46,399 nucleotides of DNA from Patescibacteria group bacterium (GCA_004322265.1 SCSZ01000034.1:1-46399); one strand, 5' to 3'. Shown: positions 30,477-40,338, counted from the first letter of the stretch. Notes: generated by a model from the letters alone, not told the origin. Made by a program: numbers and translations.

Positions 30477-32392
30477 GCAACGGCGGTGCCCAATTCTTCT
30501 CTCATAATTTCAGGAAAACGGACGGTACTCCCTATGCGGGCGTCAAGATCTATCATTATGCGGCGGGGACGACGACAGCAAAGGATATCTGGTCCGATGA
30601 GGGGAAAACCACCCTGTTGGCCCAGCCGCATACGGGCGATCCGAACGGCATGATCTGGTTTTACGCCGACGGGGACTACCACCTGAAAGTGACCGACAAG
30701 GACGATGTTCTTCTATACGATTGGGACAACATCAAAATCACTTCCGACACGGCAACGATGTGGGAAGGGAACGAGGGAACGGCTTATCCTCCCATTGCAG
30801 CAGCAAATCGATGGCAGCTTTTTGCGAAGCATACCGCAGGGAACGTGATTCAGGAATTGGGGATCAACGATGGAACCGTTTTCAAGGCCATCAAGTCGTT
30901 TCGGGAAGCCGCCCATGTTTTGAACGTCAAGGATTTCGGCGCGAAAGGAGACGGCATAGCGGACGATACGACCGCCCTTCAACTCTGTTTTGATTCCGCC
31001 CCCGCCAACAGCATCGTTTATTTTCCGGCAGGACAATATAATGTCACCGGAACCACAACCGCTTCCACGCTTTCAACCGGCGCGAACGTCAAGAGAATAT
31101 ACGGAGATGGATACCAGTCCAGGATTCACCAGGTCAATACGACCAACCCTGGACAGCCGATGCTTCGTGTTCCCGCGAACATCGCTGATTTCAGTATGAG
31201 CCACATGCGGCTGACCCAGATTTCCAATTCCGTAGAGCAAAGCGGGAACGCCCAGCTCCATATCAGCTCCGGCGGTCCTGCCGGAGTGGTCATGATCGAT
31301 CATTGTTACTTCGAAAATTGGGAAGGGGACGCCATTTCGATAGAGTCCAAAAAGTCCATCGTGACGAACAATTATTTCTCCTCTCAGAACGGACATGCGA
31401 TTTATGGCGGCACTGATAACATGATCATCGCCAATAACCATATTAGAGATGTATCCCCAGGCGGATCTACCGTAATTAATGCGCTCAAATTGCAAGGCGG
31501 CGGGCCCGCAGGCGGGGTTGGCCAGGTCAAGGTCATTGGCAACACTCTCGATGGGACAACAGACACAACGGGTCGGGTGCACGGAATTGTTCTGCTGAAT
31601 TTAACGGACAATTCCGTTATTTCAGGAAATACGATTATTGGAATGTCTGGGTTTGCCATTCAGACGGCCGGCGCGATAAAAAATGCCATCATTTCCAACA
31701 ACAACCTGATTGGGAAAGCTGGGATGACACAGGTGATGTTGCAATTAGCAGGCGGTTCCGGGCATATCGTTTCATGTAATTTCGTTGACGCCTCGATGCT
31801 CGGCGCAGGGGCGGCCGGGATCGATGTGAAAGGCCCAACCAGTAAAAATAACATTTATGGAAATACAATTAAAGGGCCTGCGGATGGATATGCAATTACA
31901 GTGACCGGCGCGGATGCGATGGTTCATCATAACCAGATTATTTCTGGCAGCAGGGGAATTCAGGTTAATCTGGTTGGCAACGTTAAATTGATAGACAATA
32001 TGTTTTTAGGTTTAACGGGGGCCAAATACGATCTGAGTGGGGCATTATCAGGAACCACCATGGAGGAATTCGATCCTCGCATTCGCAGCGTGACGTTTGC
32101 ACAGGCCAACGGGATCAGCCTGGCTCACCTGGATGGGGACGTCGTAGAGGTGGGAGCCTTGACTGCAAATTTAACAATGGCTGTTCCGAGCCTTTCACTG
32201 ACCCAAATCGGGAAGCGATGGACCTTCCGATTTGTCCAAGATGCCACCGGTGGAAGAACCATCACCTGGGATTCGGCCTTTGAGCACAATTGGAGCGACA
32301 CCGGAAATACAGCGAGCAAAAAGAGCACGATTACTTTTTATTATAATGGCACAAAATGGGTTCAGGAAGGCGCTCAATTGGGGTGGTACTGA
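30473..32392 (+). CDS. tailspike with pectate-lyase-like beta helix
   Basis: A 639-residue protein from GTG 30473. The N-terminus (GGAQFFSHNFRKTDGTPYAGVKIYHYAAG) is a particle-binding domain; NVKDFGAKGDGIADDTTALQLCFD near residue 150 is the usual start of tailspike parallel beta helices, followed by many short strand repeats. It probably binds or cleaves a surface polysaccharide. The C-terminal domain is beta-rich. Catalytic residues cannot be assigned. Confidence 0.85.
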   Translation: MSNGGAQFFSHNFRKTDGTPYAGVKIYHYAAGTTTAKDIWSDEGKTTLLAQPHTGDPNGMIWFYADGDYHLKVTDKDDVLLYDWDNIKITSDTATMWEGNEGTAYPPIAAANRWQLFAKHTAGNVIQELGINDGTVFKAIKSFREAAHVLNVKDFGAKGDGIADDTTALQLCFDSAPANSIVYFPAGQYNVTGTTTASTLSTGANVKRIYGDGYQSRIHQVNTTNPGQPMLRVPANIADFSMSHMRLTQISNSVEQSGNAQLHISSGGPAGVVMIDHCYFENWEGDAISIESKKSIVTNNYFSSQNGHAIYGGTDNMIIANNHIRDVSPGGSTVINALKLQGGGPAGGVGQVKVIGNTLDGTTDTTGRVHGIVLLNLTDNSVISGNTIIGMSGFAIQTAGAIKNAIISNNNLIGKAGMTQVMLQLAGGSGHIVSCNFVDASMLGAGAAGIDVKGPTSKNNIYGNTIKGPADGYAITVTGADAMVHHNQIISGSRGIQVNLVGNVKLIDNMFLGLTGAKYDLSGALSGTTMEEFDPRIRSVTFAQANGISLAHLDGDVVEVGALTANLTMAVPSLSLTQIGKRWTFRFVQDATGGRTITWDSAFEHNWSDTGNTASKKSTITFYYNGTKWVQEGAQLGWY

Positions 32393-33798
32393 TGATTAAG
32401 GGGGTCTCGAAAAACGTCGCCATGTTTGCTCATGCCGCCAAAAATACAGATCCGAAAGAGACCTTCGCGCCGGCCCATATCGATTTGAGAAACGGCAGAT
32501 TGTCCGACGCCGGGAATTGGGAGAGGCGGCCTGGATACAAAAACAAATGGAATACGGGCGCGGATCGTCCGATCAATCTTCTGATTCCTGAATTTAGGGG
32601 GGTCGCATTGACCGACACAGGCCGCGCGTTCAGGTTAAACGAGAACGAAACGACAACGGAGCTGACCGGATTCGTGATGAACGGGGCATGGCGGCCCACT
32701 TGGGCGAACCATGATCAGCAAATCATTGTTTGCGACGGTGGAGATCCCATTGTTGTATCCGGCACAAAGACGGCGGCGCTCAGCGGAAACCCGCCAAAGG
32801 GCAGGTTTATCTCAACCCTGGACGGCTACGCGATTGTCTCCGGGGTCGACAAGGTTGGTTTCCGGTGGTCCGCCTTGTCGAACCCAGCGAGCTGGCCAGT
32901 GGCGAACTTCAATGCCGTCTTGAAAGAAGGCGAATCGATAGAGATGCAGAAGGTCCTCAACAGAGAGCTTTTCTTCTTTAAGACGAGATCGATCGAGATA
33001 TGGATGAACGTGGGGGGGGCGACGATCTTTGCCCGTCGGGATCTGATTCAATTGACCGATCAGGGACGACAAAAACGCGGTTTGGCCGGATATTCCGTCG
33101 TTCAGGCGAATAATACGTTCTATTTTTTCTGCGACGGAGACTTCTATGTTTTAAACGGCAGGACCCCGACCATCATCAGCAAAGATTACCGCGCCGAGCT
33201 GAACAAGATCCAACACTCTCAAGAGATTTATGGATTCGATTGCAGAAAAGAAAGCCTTATCAGATGGTTCGCGCCAATCGAGGGGAAGTGCTTTGTTTAC
33301 GATTATAAGAATGAGGTTTTCTCGGAAGATAATGTTTGGGACGAGGGGGGGTGGCAAAGACTTCCCTGGAACTCTTACATGGAGATGGCCGGAGAACAAT
33401 ATTTCGGAGACTATAACAGTGCGGGAAAAATCTATCATTGGTCCAAAGATTTCCACAGCGACGATGGAACTCCGATTCGGGTTTACCGCCGTTTTCTCGG
33501 CCCGATTTCTCCGACCGGCAAGACCGCGCGGATCAATCGTCTTTGCCTGCGCGTAAAACGCGGCGTGGCGACCGATTTGAATCCAACCCCCAAAATGCTG
33601 GTTTCGTGGCGAATGGATCAATCAAATTCAAACGATGCTGTGGAATTCGATCTTGGCTCGAAAGGAGAGATGGAACCCTATATCGATCTTTACAGTCTGG
33701 GGGTTTGTCGGGAAATCGAGTTTGAAATAACGGAAACGGACGTGGTGGATTATCTTTTGACGGGGGTGTCCATGACCGTTGAATTGACGGGGGGCTGA
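32392..33798 (+). CDS. tail hub, P22 gp10-like packaged-DNA stabilisation protein
   Basis: ATG 32392 overlaps the preceding stop; 468 residues, as in the family. It has the start AHIDLRNGRLSDAGNWERRPGYK, VSGVDKVGFRWSALSNPASW near residue 150, and SIEIWMNVGGATIFARRDL. In P22, gp10 forms the hexameric hub that plugs the portal and carries the needle and tailspike. It marks this as a short-tailed phage. Confidence 0.85.
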   Translation: MIKGVSKNVAMFAHAAKNTDPKETFAPAHIDLRNGRLSDAGNWERRPGYKNKWNTGADRPINLLIPEFRGVALTDTGRAFRLNENETTTELTGFVMNGAWRPTWANHDQQIIVCDGGDPIVVSGTKTAALSGNPPKGRFISTLDGYAIVSGVDKVGFRWSALSNPASWPVANFNAVLKEGESIEMQKVLNRELFFFKTRSIEIWMNVGGATIFARRDLIQLTDQGRQKRGLAGYSVVQANNTFYFFCDGDFYVLNGRTPTIISKDYRAELNKIQHSQEIYGFDCRKESLIRWFAPIEGKCFVYDYKNEVFSEDNVWDEGGWQRLPWNSYMEMAGEQYFGDYNSAGKIYHWSKDFHSDDGTPIRVYRRFLGPISPTGKTARINRLCLRVKRGVATDLNPTPKMLVSWRMDQSNSNDAVEFDLGSKGEMEPYIDLYSLGVCREIEFEITETDVVDYLLTGVSMTVELTGG

Positions 33799-34340
33799 TG
33801 CCGAAACCGACATTGGGGGATGGACAGACTTTCATTATTCCTCCGGACACGGGCAATCCAGCACTGGATGATTATCTGTTGATGCTCCATCATCGTTTGT
33901 TCGGTCTTTTAAACACCGGAGACCTGGACAATGACAACATCCGCTCCGCCTCTTTGACGGGGATTCTCCATGCCAATCTCGGAGGCATTACAAGTTATGA
34001 ACACCACGGGGCCGGCAATCACAAGGAGTTAGGTCAGGGGGCGATCTCTGCCGACGCGCTGGCTTCCACTGTCGCGGTTGGTGCATCCGATGCCAATACC
34101 TCCACAGTCAGCGTGACCACGGCAGACGCGGACGCGACCTATGGCGCGGCGGAAGCCGACTTACTCAATGAGATGAAGGGGGATATCAATGCCCTGGTCG
34201 CGGATTATAACACGTGCAAAATATTGACAAACGAACTGAAGTTGGATCTGACTCAGTTGACGACCGACATAAACGCGATTGTGACAAGTCTCAACGATTT
34301 AAAGAGCAAGTTGAGAACGGCAAAAATTCTAGCGACGTGA
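33798..34340 (+). CDS. fibre- or needle-like protein
   Basis: A 180-residue protein next to the hub gene. It has NIRSASLTGILHANLGGITSYEHHGAGNHKELG, then a serine/alanine-rich stretch and a coiled coil (LTNELKLDLTQLTTDINAIVTSLNDL). The coiled coil and position would suit a tail needle or short fibre. No direct proof. Confidence 0.65.
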   Translation: MPKPTLGDGQTFIIPPDTGNPALDDYLLMLHHRLFGLLNTGDLDNDNIRSASLTGILHANLGGITSYEHHGAGNHKELGQGAISADALASTVAVGASDANTSTVSVTTADADATYGAAEADLLNEMKGDINALVADYNTCKILTNELKLDLTQLTTDINAIVTSLNDLKSKLRTAKILAT

Positions 34341-34352
34341 TAGGAGGTGCAA

Positions 34353-35021
34353 ATGCCTTGGCCAATCATCGCAGCGGCAGCAATCGGAGCGGGAGCTTCT
34401 CTTATTGGTGCAAACAAGCAGTCCGCGGAGCTTCGTAAGGCCAGAAGAGGTCAGGAGGCGTATCAAAACAGCCTGCTTGATTTCCAGCGGATGATTTATG
34501 GAGAAGGAGCCCCGTTCCGGGATCTGGCGAAAGGTCTTTTGCCGGATCTGCTCAAGCGGTTTTCGGCTTCCCCTGAGTCTGTCGTCAGCCCGGCATTCAG
34601 TTTGATCGGAAAGGAAGGGCTGAACCTGTTGCGTTCTAACTTTTCCACCTCCGGAGATCCAAGTTCAGGTCCAGCTCAGATTGCCGGAGGGAGATTTTTA
34701 GAGGGGTTGGGTGCGCAAGAAGCAGACCGGATCATTCAACAAAAGAATCTGATGAATGCAGACCTTCTGAATCTGGCCGGATTTGGCACAGGAACAGGAT
34801 CATCCGCTTCCGGCCAGGCGCTCTCTCTTTCCGTGCCAATCGGCCAGACAGCAGGGAATATCGCTGATTTGACAACCACCCAAGGGGCAGTCCAGGGAGG
34901 GTTGTATGGCTCTATCGGCAACAACCTTTCACAGCTTGGGCTTCTTTACGGAATGGGCGCGTTCAATCGACCACAGGGAACTGCCCCTGTTTCTCAGGTT
35001 CCGCATTATGAATTGGGGTAA
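34353..35021 (+). CDS. internal/ejection protein
   Basis: ATG 34353 has AGGAGG six bases ahead. 222 residues; the N-terminus PWPIIAAAAIGAGASLIGANKQSAELRKARRGQ is hydrophobic, then helical, as in small ejection proteins (compare P22 gp7). The rest is Gly/Ala/Gln-rich. It would leave the particle with the DNA and help form the channel through the envelope. Confidence 0.72.
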   Translation: MPWPIIAAAAIGAGASLIGANKQSAELRKARRGQEAYQNSLLDFQRMIYGEGAPFRDLAKGLLPDLLKRFSASPESVVSPAFSLIGKEGLNLLRSNFSTSGDPSSGPAQIAGGRFLEGLGAQEADRIIQQKNLMNADLLNLAGFGTGTGSSASGQALSLSVPIGQTAGNIADLTTTQGAVQGGLYGSIGNNLSQLGLLYGMGAFNRPQGTAPVSQVPHYELG

Positions 35022-36329
35022 ATGATGGCACAGGTATATATTCCGCAACCACAAGATCTTCTTGGGATGGTCCATAACATCCAGCAGATACAGCAGGGCC
35101 AACAGAGAATGGATCTGCTCAATAAAAACATGGAAACCCAGGCAAATGCCCTGATGGAAAAAAGAAGGCAGACCGACGCGAACAATTACTTTAAGCTGGC
35201 CACCGTCAAGGGACAGACCAGGGAAAACAGGCAGGTCTATTTGAATAAATTTGCGGACACCCTGGGATATCCGCGTATGACCGTAGATGAGGACGGCAAG
35301 TTGATCGAAAGACTGAAAGGTATTCAGTCTGCCTTTGAGAAAGATCCGACCGGGCGCTATGACCCCTTGATCCAGGATGTGATCAATGAATTCGGAGACG
35401 ATGAACACAAGTTAAAGCAGATCGGGTTGTTGGGAAAAAACATTCAGGAGGAGAAACAAAAGGCTGCTGGGCAGTTCATGTCTTTACTTCAGGCCAGCGG
35501 CGGGGTCGCCCGTGGTCAACAAGATATGCTGTTGCGAAGCTTTTCCGAGACCGCTGGAGTGCCGGAATTGAGAACGGAAGCGGCAGCCCGGCTGAAACAG
35601 CGGAAGGAGCTGCAACCGACGGCCGACAAGGAATTTACCCAGACGCTTGATCTGATGGGGAAGGACGACAAGGTTCACAGCTTCCAGTATAACCCCGACA
35701 CAAACCGCTATGACATCGATGCGGGATTGGCAAAACCCTCTGCTTCCGGGGGGCGGTCCGGGTTCCTGAATGAATCGTCTCTTCGCAAGGAGTTTAATTC
35801 TCACCAGGCTGTTAAGGAATTCCGGGATGTCTCCGGAAAATTTAATAACATGGAAGCGGCGCTTTCTGAGGCTGGATCTCAGCCCAAGTCGTTTGTCGCG
35901 GTGGATCAGGCGTTGATTACGATGTTCAATAAAATGCTTGATCCTCAATCGGTTGTTCGGGAGTCGGAGTATGCCAGAACCGCTGAAGATATCAGCCTCC
36001 TGAATCGATTGAGAGGAAAGATTGACAAACTCACGGAAGGCGGGGCCGGACTAACCCCGGTTGAACGTGACGCGATAATCAGGATGGGCAGAAACTTCTT
36101 TGATATTTCTAAATTCCGGTATCAGGAAACATCCGATTTTTACAGGGAGATTGCAGATCGGGGAGGGATAGATCCGAATTTAATCATTCAGCCTTCCGGC
36201 GAGCCAAGAGAAAAGGAAAAATCAAGCGCTTCCACTGAAGAGCGTATTCCCCCTCATCCGAAACGGGGGCCAGAGATTTCAGATTCGCCAAAGACAGCAG
36301 AAGAATTTCTTAAAAAGTTTGGAAAATAA
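35022..36329 (+). CDS. ejection protein (middle)
   Basis: A 435-residue protein, highly helical and Gln-rich at the start (MVHNIQQIQQGQQRMDLLNKN), with long amphipathic helices and GGAGLTPVERDAIIRMGRNFFD near residue 340. The order small, middle, large ejection protein is as in P22-like phages. Starts directly after the TAA of the preceding gene. Confidence 0.72.
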   Translation: MMAQVYIPQPQDLLGMVHNIQQIQQGQQRMDLLNKNMETQANALMEKRRQTDANNYFKLATVKGQTRENRQVYLNKFADTLGYPRMTVDEDGKLIERLKGIQSAFEKDPTGRYDPLIQDVINEFGDDEHKLKQIGLLGKNIQEEKQKAAGQFMSLLQASGGVARGQQDMLLRSFSETAGVPELRTEAAARLKQRKELQPTADKEFTQTLDLMGKDDKVHSFQYNPDTNRYDIDAGLAKPSASGGRSGFLNESSLRKEFNSHQAVKEFRDVSGKFNNMEAALSEAGSQPKSFVAVDQALITMFNKMLDPQSVVRESEYARTAEDISLLNRLRGKIDKLTEGGAGLTPVERDAIIRMGRNFFDISKFRYQETSDFYREIADRGGIDPNLIIQPSGEPREKEKSSASTEERIPPHPKRGPEISDSPKTAEEFLKKFGK

Positions 36330-36331
36330 GA

Positions 36332-38860
36332 ATGGGCGCGACAGAAGACTTCCTTGGATTACCACAGGAAGAACAGCATAAAGTCTTATCCAATTTGAAT
36401 CAGGATTACAAGGGTCTTCCTCCCGAAGAACAGCATAAAGTCATAAACTCGATGCGGGAAGGGAGCCTTCAAGTCGGCTCTTTATTTGAGGCTGGAGAAA
36501 TCCCGGAAGGCCAGCCGGAATATACCACCGCGCAAAGTATTTATTTAAAAACAAAACCCTTCGTGAAGCCTGCGGCGGAGGCAGCCGCTTTGATCGGTGG
36601 CGGAATCGTGGGGGCCGGGGCCGGACTCCTCACTCCCATACCGGGGGATGAGCCGATAGGGGCAGTCATTGGTGCAGGATTGGCAGCAGGCGGGGTTAAG
36701 AGTTTCTTTAATTTCATTGAAAACTCGCTTGGATTGAGAGAACCAAAAAGCCTTGCAGGGGAATTCAAGGAAGCCGGGAAGGACATCGCGGAAGGGGCGG
36801 CGGCGGAAGCGACCGGGCAGATCGGCGGGACTTTAATCAGCAAGGGAATTGAAAAAATCCCGGAAGGAGTGAAGCATCCGATCAGGACAATAGGAGACAA
36901 ACTTGCGTTGACGAAAAAAGGCGCTCAGACGCGGGCGATAGAGAGATTTGAAGAAGAAACCGCCGGAACAGCTTTAACGAATCCACAAATTACCCGCAAC
37001 ATTGAAACCGCAAAATCGCTTGAAGCGAAAATTCCAGGACTGAAATTTACCCAGGGCCAGTTGACCAATGACGCCTCCGCCATTTCCCTGGAAAGAACGC
37101 TTGCCAGGAAATCAGGCCAGGATTTATCGCAAGCGCAGCGGGAATTTGCGAATGAAGTCCTTCGTAATCATTACGCCGCCAAGGTTTCAGGCGCGGGGAA
37201 AGCCGGAGATCTGGCGGCACGCGCTGAGAAAATGAGCGGGGCATTGCAGGCGGCCTCCATAGAAGCGGAAGCAGCCGTTCAATCGGAAGTGATGAGGCTT
37301 GGAAGAAACCTGGACGAACAGGCGATTGGGCGCGACATCCTCACGAAATTATCGAAGGGAAAACAGGGTCTCAAAGATCAAGTCGGTGAATTGTTCGACC
37401 GAATCCCGAACCTCAAGGTGAACCCGGCGCCTCTGGGTAGAAAAATAGACGACGTGATGAGGGAAATTTTGCCTGGAGAGCCGAAGGCAGATATCCCGAC
37501 GGAGGCGATAGAATTAATCAGGCGCTATATTAACCCGTCCGGGAAAGCGATCAAGGACATCGATATCAAAACGGCAAGAGGATTGAACCGGACATTGAAC
37601 AACCTGATCCGCAAGGCAGAGACCGGATTAGAGCCGAACAAGGTTTTATCGAGAAGGCTGCAAATTCTGAAAGAGGGGATCGAGGAATCCTACGCCGCAA
37701 CCGAGCAGGCGGGCGGACAGGCAGGCATCGAGCTGCTGAAGAAAGCGAATGCCCTTAGAAGGGAACTGGGGACCCGCTTTGAAAAAGGCTCCGTGGCCGA
37801 TGTGTTGGCCAAGGGGCCTCGCGGCGAAGAAACACGGATTGCGATGGCGAATATCGCCAAGGAATTTAACAGCCTCGACGGAATCGATGATTTGGTCCGC
37901 GCCACCGGGGACAGAGGGACCGCCGCCGCCGCGATGAAAGATTACTATTCGTATGACCTGCTGAACTCGGCGCGAGACCCCTCCACCGGAAAATTGGTGA
38001 CGAATAAAACCAATGCCTGGCTTGCGAAGAATATGGCCAAACTGGAAAAGCTCGGCCTGCTAAGCGAATTCAAAAACACGGCGACCTTACAGTCGAACGC
38101 TGAACAAGCGGCCAAGACGATTGATGTATTCAACAAGTCGGTTGCTGGCCGGATACTGGAAGCCGACACCGAAACGATGATTTTAAACGCTTTCCGGGGA
38201 AGTAAAAATTATGGGAATACCGCCGGCGAATTAATGAAGATGGTGAAGGGGGATAAGGCCGCCGAAGCGGGGCTGAAGAAAGCGGTTTCCGACCATCTGA
38301 TAAAGCAATCCGAAACGACGGCGGTTGATTTCTTTCAGAAGGGCGGAGAGACGGTCTCCGATATAGAATTTACCAGATCGGTCGCCAAATTGACCAATCA
38401 GGTGAAAAAATCCATGCCGGCCCTTCGGGTGATTTATCAGGACGAGCCGGAGAAAATAAGGGCGTTGATGAATGTGCTCCGGGCATATCAGACGTTAGGA
38501 AGAACCGCGAAATCTCCTCTTGGCGGTGGATCTGACACGTTTGAGTTATTCGGGAAGTCGCTTGATATTGTCGCCGGCGCTGCCGCGCCTGGGAAGTGGT
38601 ATGCATTTAAAACGGTCCGGGATATGCTAAACAGATTCAGCGAAAAAAATGTTGAGATGTATCTGCGGAGGGCCATGTTTGACCCGGATTACGCCGAAAC
38701 TTTGAGATTTGCGACTCAAGGCATAACCCCTGAGAGAGTGACGAGGATCAATCACCTGATGACACTTATCGCATACGGAGTTGGAGAACAAGTGGAAGAA
38801 AGTTCTTTAAGCAAGTTTCCATTGCCGGAGAGCGAAATTGAAAAGCTACGGGGGAGGTGA
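36332..38860 (+). CDS. large ejection/internal virion protein
   Basis: An 842-residue protein. N-terminus carries a duplicated motif (GLPQEEQHKVLSNL, GLPPEEQHKVINSM). A Gly/Ala-rich hydrophobic region (AAALIGGGIVGAGAGLL) near residue 90 could insert in a membrane. The rest is long helical, with many Lys/Glu heptads. Large size and place before lysis genes fit the last of three ejection proteins. No lysozyme motif is apparent. Confidence 0.75.
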   Translation: MGATEDFLGLPQEEQHKVLSNLNQDYKGLPPEEQHKVINSMREGSLQVGSLFEAGEIPEGQPEYTTAQSIYLKTKPFVKPAAEAAALIGGGIVGAGAGLLTPIPGDEPIGAVIGAGLAAGGVKSFFNFIENSLGLREPKSLAGEFKEAGKDIAEGAAAEATGQIGGTLISKGIEKIPEGVKHPIRTIGDKLALTKKGAQTRAIERFEEETAGTALTNPQITRNIETAKSLEAKIPGLKFTQGQLTNDASAISLERTLARKSGQDLSQAQREFANEVLRNHYAAKVSGAGKAGDLAARAEKMSGALQAASIEAEAAVQSEVMRLGRNLDEQAIGRDILTKLSKGKQGLKDQVGELFDRIPNLKVNPAPLGRKIDDVMREILPGEPKADIPTEAIELIRRYINPSGKAIKDIDIKTARGLNRTLNNLIRKAETGLEPNKVLSRRLQILKEGIEESYAATEQAGGQAGIELLKKANALRRELGTRFEKGSVADVLAKGPRGEETRIAMANIAKEFNSLDGIDDLVRATGDRGTAAAAMKDYYSYDLLNSARDPSTGKLVTNKTNAWLAKNMAKLEKLGLLSEFKNTATLQSNAEQAAKTIDVFNKSVAGRILEADTETMILNAFRGSKNYGNTAGELMKMVKGDKAAEAGLKKAVSDHLIKQSETTAVDFFQKGGETVSDIEFTRSVAKLTNQVKKSMPALRVIYQDEPEKIRALMNVLRAYQTLGRTAKSPLGGGSDTFELFGKSLDIVAGAAAPGKWYAFKTVRDMLNRFSEKNVEMYLRRAMFDPDYAETLRFATQGITPERVTRINHLMTLIAYGVGEQVEESSLSKFPLPESEIEKLRGR

Positions 38861-38861
38861 G

Positions 38862-39035
38862 ATGGAGGAGATCCTAAAAGGGCTGTATTCTTCGTGGCCG
38901 GTGGTCGGCGCGCTGGCGTACATGGGCTACCAGATGCACGCCTACGTTCTCGCGACGGAGAAGCGGCTGACGAAGATTGAGGAGAAAGTAGAAGCGCTGG
39001 AGGAGAACGTCTTTCCGAAGGCGGGGGCCGAGTAA
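38862..39035 (+). CDS. probable holin
   Basis: ATG 38862 after GGGGGAGG; 57 residues. One membrane segment (WPVVGALAYMGYQMHAYVLA) is followed by a coiled coil (KRLTKIEEKVEALEENV). The topology and the next gene fit a small class III-like holin, or the inner-membrane partner of lysis. Its last base is the A of the next start. Confidence 0.6.
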   Translation: MEEILKGLYSSWPVVGALAYMGYQMHAYVLATEKRLTKIEEKVEALEENVFPKAGAE

Positions 39036-39424
39036 TGTTCACTCTCAAGCGGATCTTATATGCCCCCACGGAGACATTCGGGGCGTTGATTTGCGACGGC
39101 GTTCCATTTTTACTGTCACTTGAAGACCCCTGGAAGGACAACGAGCCGCATATTTCATGTATCCCGAAAGGGAATTACGTTTGCAAGCGAATTATCTCTC
39201 CGAAATTCGGGGAGACGTTTGAGATTATGGATGTGCCGGGCCGTGAGCATATTCTTTTTCACGCCGGGAACACGCATGAAGCGACCGAAGGCTGTATTCT
39301 AACCGGCCTCTCGTTCGGAAAAGTGGGCGGGGTTAATGGCATTCTCTCCAGTAAAAAGGCTTTTTCGGTGTTTATGGCTCGGCTCAAAGGGATAAAGCAA
39401 TTTAACTTATTGGTCACAGGTTGA
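39035..39424 (+). CDS. DUF5675 family protein
   Basis: A 129-residue protein typical of DUF5675 in length and motifs: CIPKGNYVCKRIISPKFGETFEIMDVPGR, then LFHAGNTHEATEGCILTG and SSKKAFSVFM. The HAGN...EGCI part resembles the L,D-transpeptidase active site (His and Cys). It is often found in phage lysis modules and may act on peptidoglycan; its activity is not established. Confidence 0.85.
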   Translation: MFTLKRILYAPTETFGALICDGVPFLLSLEDPWKDNEPHISCIPKGNYVCKRIISPKFGETFEIMDVPGREHILFHAGNTHEATEGCILTGLSFGKVGGVNGILSSKKAFSVFMARLKGIKQFNLLVTG

Positions 39425-39480
39425 AAAAACTTTGTAAGCGGTGCAGGACGTGGCACAACGCGAAGGAGCGGTGCAAGTAA
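39421..39480 (+). CDS. 19-residue Cys-rich peptide
   Basis: TTG 39421 lies within the end of the DUF5675 gene and opens a short basic peptide (CKRCRTWHNAKERCK) ending in TAA, which overlaps the next ATG. Three Cys and one His could bind zinc. No clear binding site; doubtful. Confidence 0.35.
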   Translation: MKKLCKRCRTWHNAKERCK

Positions 39481-39827
39481 TGCATCAATACGTTTATTCG
39501 GCGCATATCATCGAGGTTCTTGACGGCGATACCGTGAGGGCGGATGTCAAACTCGGATTCTTCTTCAGGGCAGAGATGACCTTTCGCCTATTCGGGATGA
39601 ACGCGCCGGAGATTCGTGGGCCGGAAAAACAGGACGGCCTGCGTTCAAAGGCCGCCCTCTCCGATCTTATCCTCGATAAGGATGTGATCGTCAAATCGTA
39701 TAAGGACAAGCCCGATAAGTACGGGGGTCGATGGGTGGCTGAAATATTCCTGACCGAGGCGGAAGGCGACCCCTCCGTCAACCAATGGATGATCGCCAAT
39801 GGATACGCCGTGAAATATCTACCCTGA
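39480..39827 (+). CDS. staphylococcal-nuclease (SNase) homologue
   Basis: ATG 39480 with GAAGGAG upstream; 115 residues. SNase motifs: LDGDTVRADV (Asp15, Asp17), RLFGMNAPEI (Arg36, Asn41, Glu44) and YGGRWVAEIF (Arg84). Asn41 replaces the usual Asp, as in other phage members. Its likely task is degrading DNA at the end of infection. No signal peptide, so cytoplasmic. Confidence 0.85.
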   Translation: MHQYVYSAHIIEVLDGDTVRADVKLGFFFRAEMTFRLFGMNAPEIRGPEKQDGLRSKAALSDLILDKDVIVKSYKDKPDKYGGRWVAEIFLTEAEGDPSVNQWMIANGYAVKYLP

Positions 39828-39843
39828 CCACTGTGGAGGCCCC

Positions 39844-39936
39844 ATGAGCTACTACTGCATTCTTCTCTGGTCTGATTTGGCGTTTGAAATGCAGTGCTAC
39901 TACGAGGGGCCGACTCTCTTTTTGTGGCGGATCTGA
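39844..39936 (+). CDS. 30-residue peptide
   Basis: TGGAGGCCCC precedes ATG 39844. The short product (SYYCILLWSDLAFEMQCYYEG) has no recognised motif. Its stop touches the TTG of the next gene. A tiny phage gene of this style is possible. Confidence 0.35.
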   Translation: MSYYCILLWSDLAFEMQCYYEGPTLFLWRI

Positions 39937-40125
39937 TTGAAATGCTGTCGATGCGGCGGCCTGATGACAATCGACTATTTTCACGGAACCGAAAACAGCA
40001 CTCCCGATGCGCCGCCCGCGTGGAAATGCATTCAATGCGGCGAGATTGTCGATTCCGTCATCTTGGCAAATCGGGAGTGGCAACGGATTAAAAAAAGTGG
40101 GACAACAGTGGGACAAAACCGCTGA
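39937..40125 (+). CDS. zinc-ribbon protein whose 3' end is the 42-bp repeat
   Basis: TTG 39937 gives 62 residues. CCRCGGLM and WKCIQCGEIVD form a zinc ribbon; VILANREW follows. I know this family as a short conserved protein in several Gram-negative groups. The last residues (KSGTTVGQNR) are encoded in the 42-bp direct repeat at 40089, so the original C-terminus may have been replaced when the island or the att site was inserted. Confidence 0.65.
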   Translation: MKCCRCGGLMTIDYFHGTENSTPDAPPAWKCIQCGEIVDSVILANREWQRIKKSGTTVGQNR

Positions 40126-40130
40126 ATTTT
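40089..40130. repeat. 42-bp direct repeat, left copy
   Basis: Identical to 42506-42547. It contains two GTGGGACA words 11 bp apart. The segment between the copies (about 2.4 kb) is AT-rich and carries a toxin-antitoxin pair and a P63C gene. A third, related copy lies at the end of the integrase gene. Confidence 0.95.
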
Positions 40131-40143
40131 AGGGCAGTCTGGT

Positions 40144-40338
40144 TCATTTGGTTGTCTCCAAGCGCTTCTTAAGGAAGGCAATTTGCTTTCCAGCATCTTC
40201 TAATTCAACACGTGCGGCTCTGCGTAATCGCTCTCTAACCCATGTAGAAAGAGATAGCCCTGCCAAATTTGCGGCCTCTTGAAAGGCCTCTTTTTCTTCG
40301 GCGTCCAACCGTGCCCTTAGTATCTCTGACTTCGCCAT
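40144..40338 (-). CDS. ribbon-helix-helix protein, antitoxin or mobilisation type
   Basis: A 64-residue protein; AAGGAG precedes the ATG on the minus strand. It has SEILRARLDAEEKEAFQEAA, then GLSLSTWVRERLRRAA, the RHH pattern of CopG/MobC-like proteins, with a basic coiled C-terminus. It may regulate the island or be an orphan antitoxin. Confidence 0.72.
   Translation of the reverse strand: MAKSEILRARLDAEEKEAFQEAANLAGLSLSTWVRERLRRAARVELEDAGKQIAFLKKRLETTK

Noticed and set aside
24135-33798. Diversity-generating retroelement acting on fibre genes
   Set aside because: No reverse transcriptase and no template/variable repeat pair with A-specific changes was seen.
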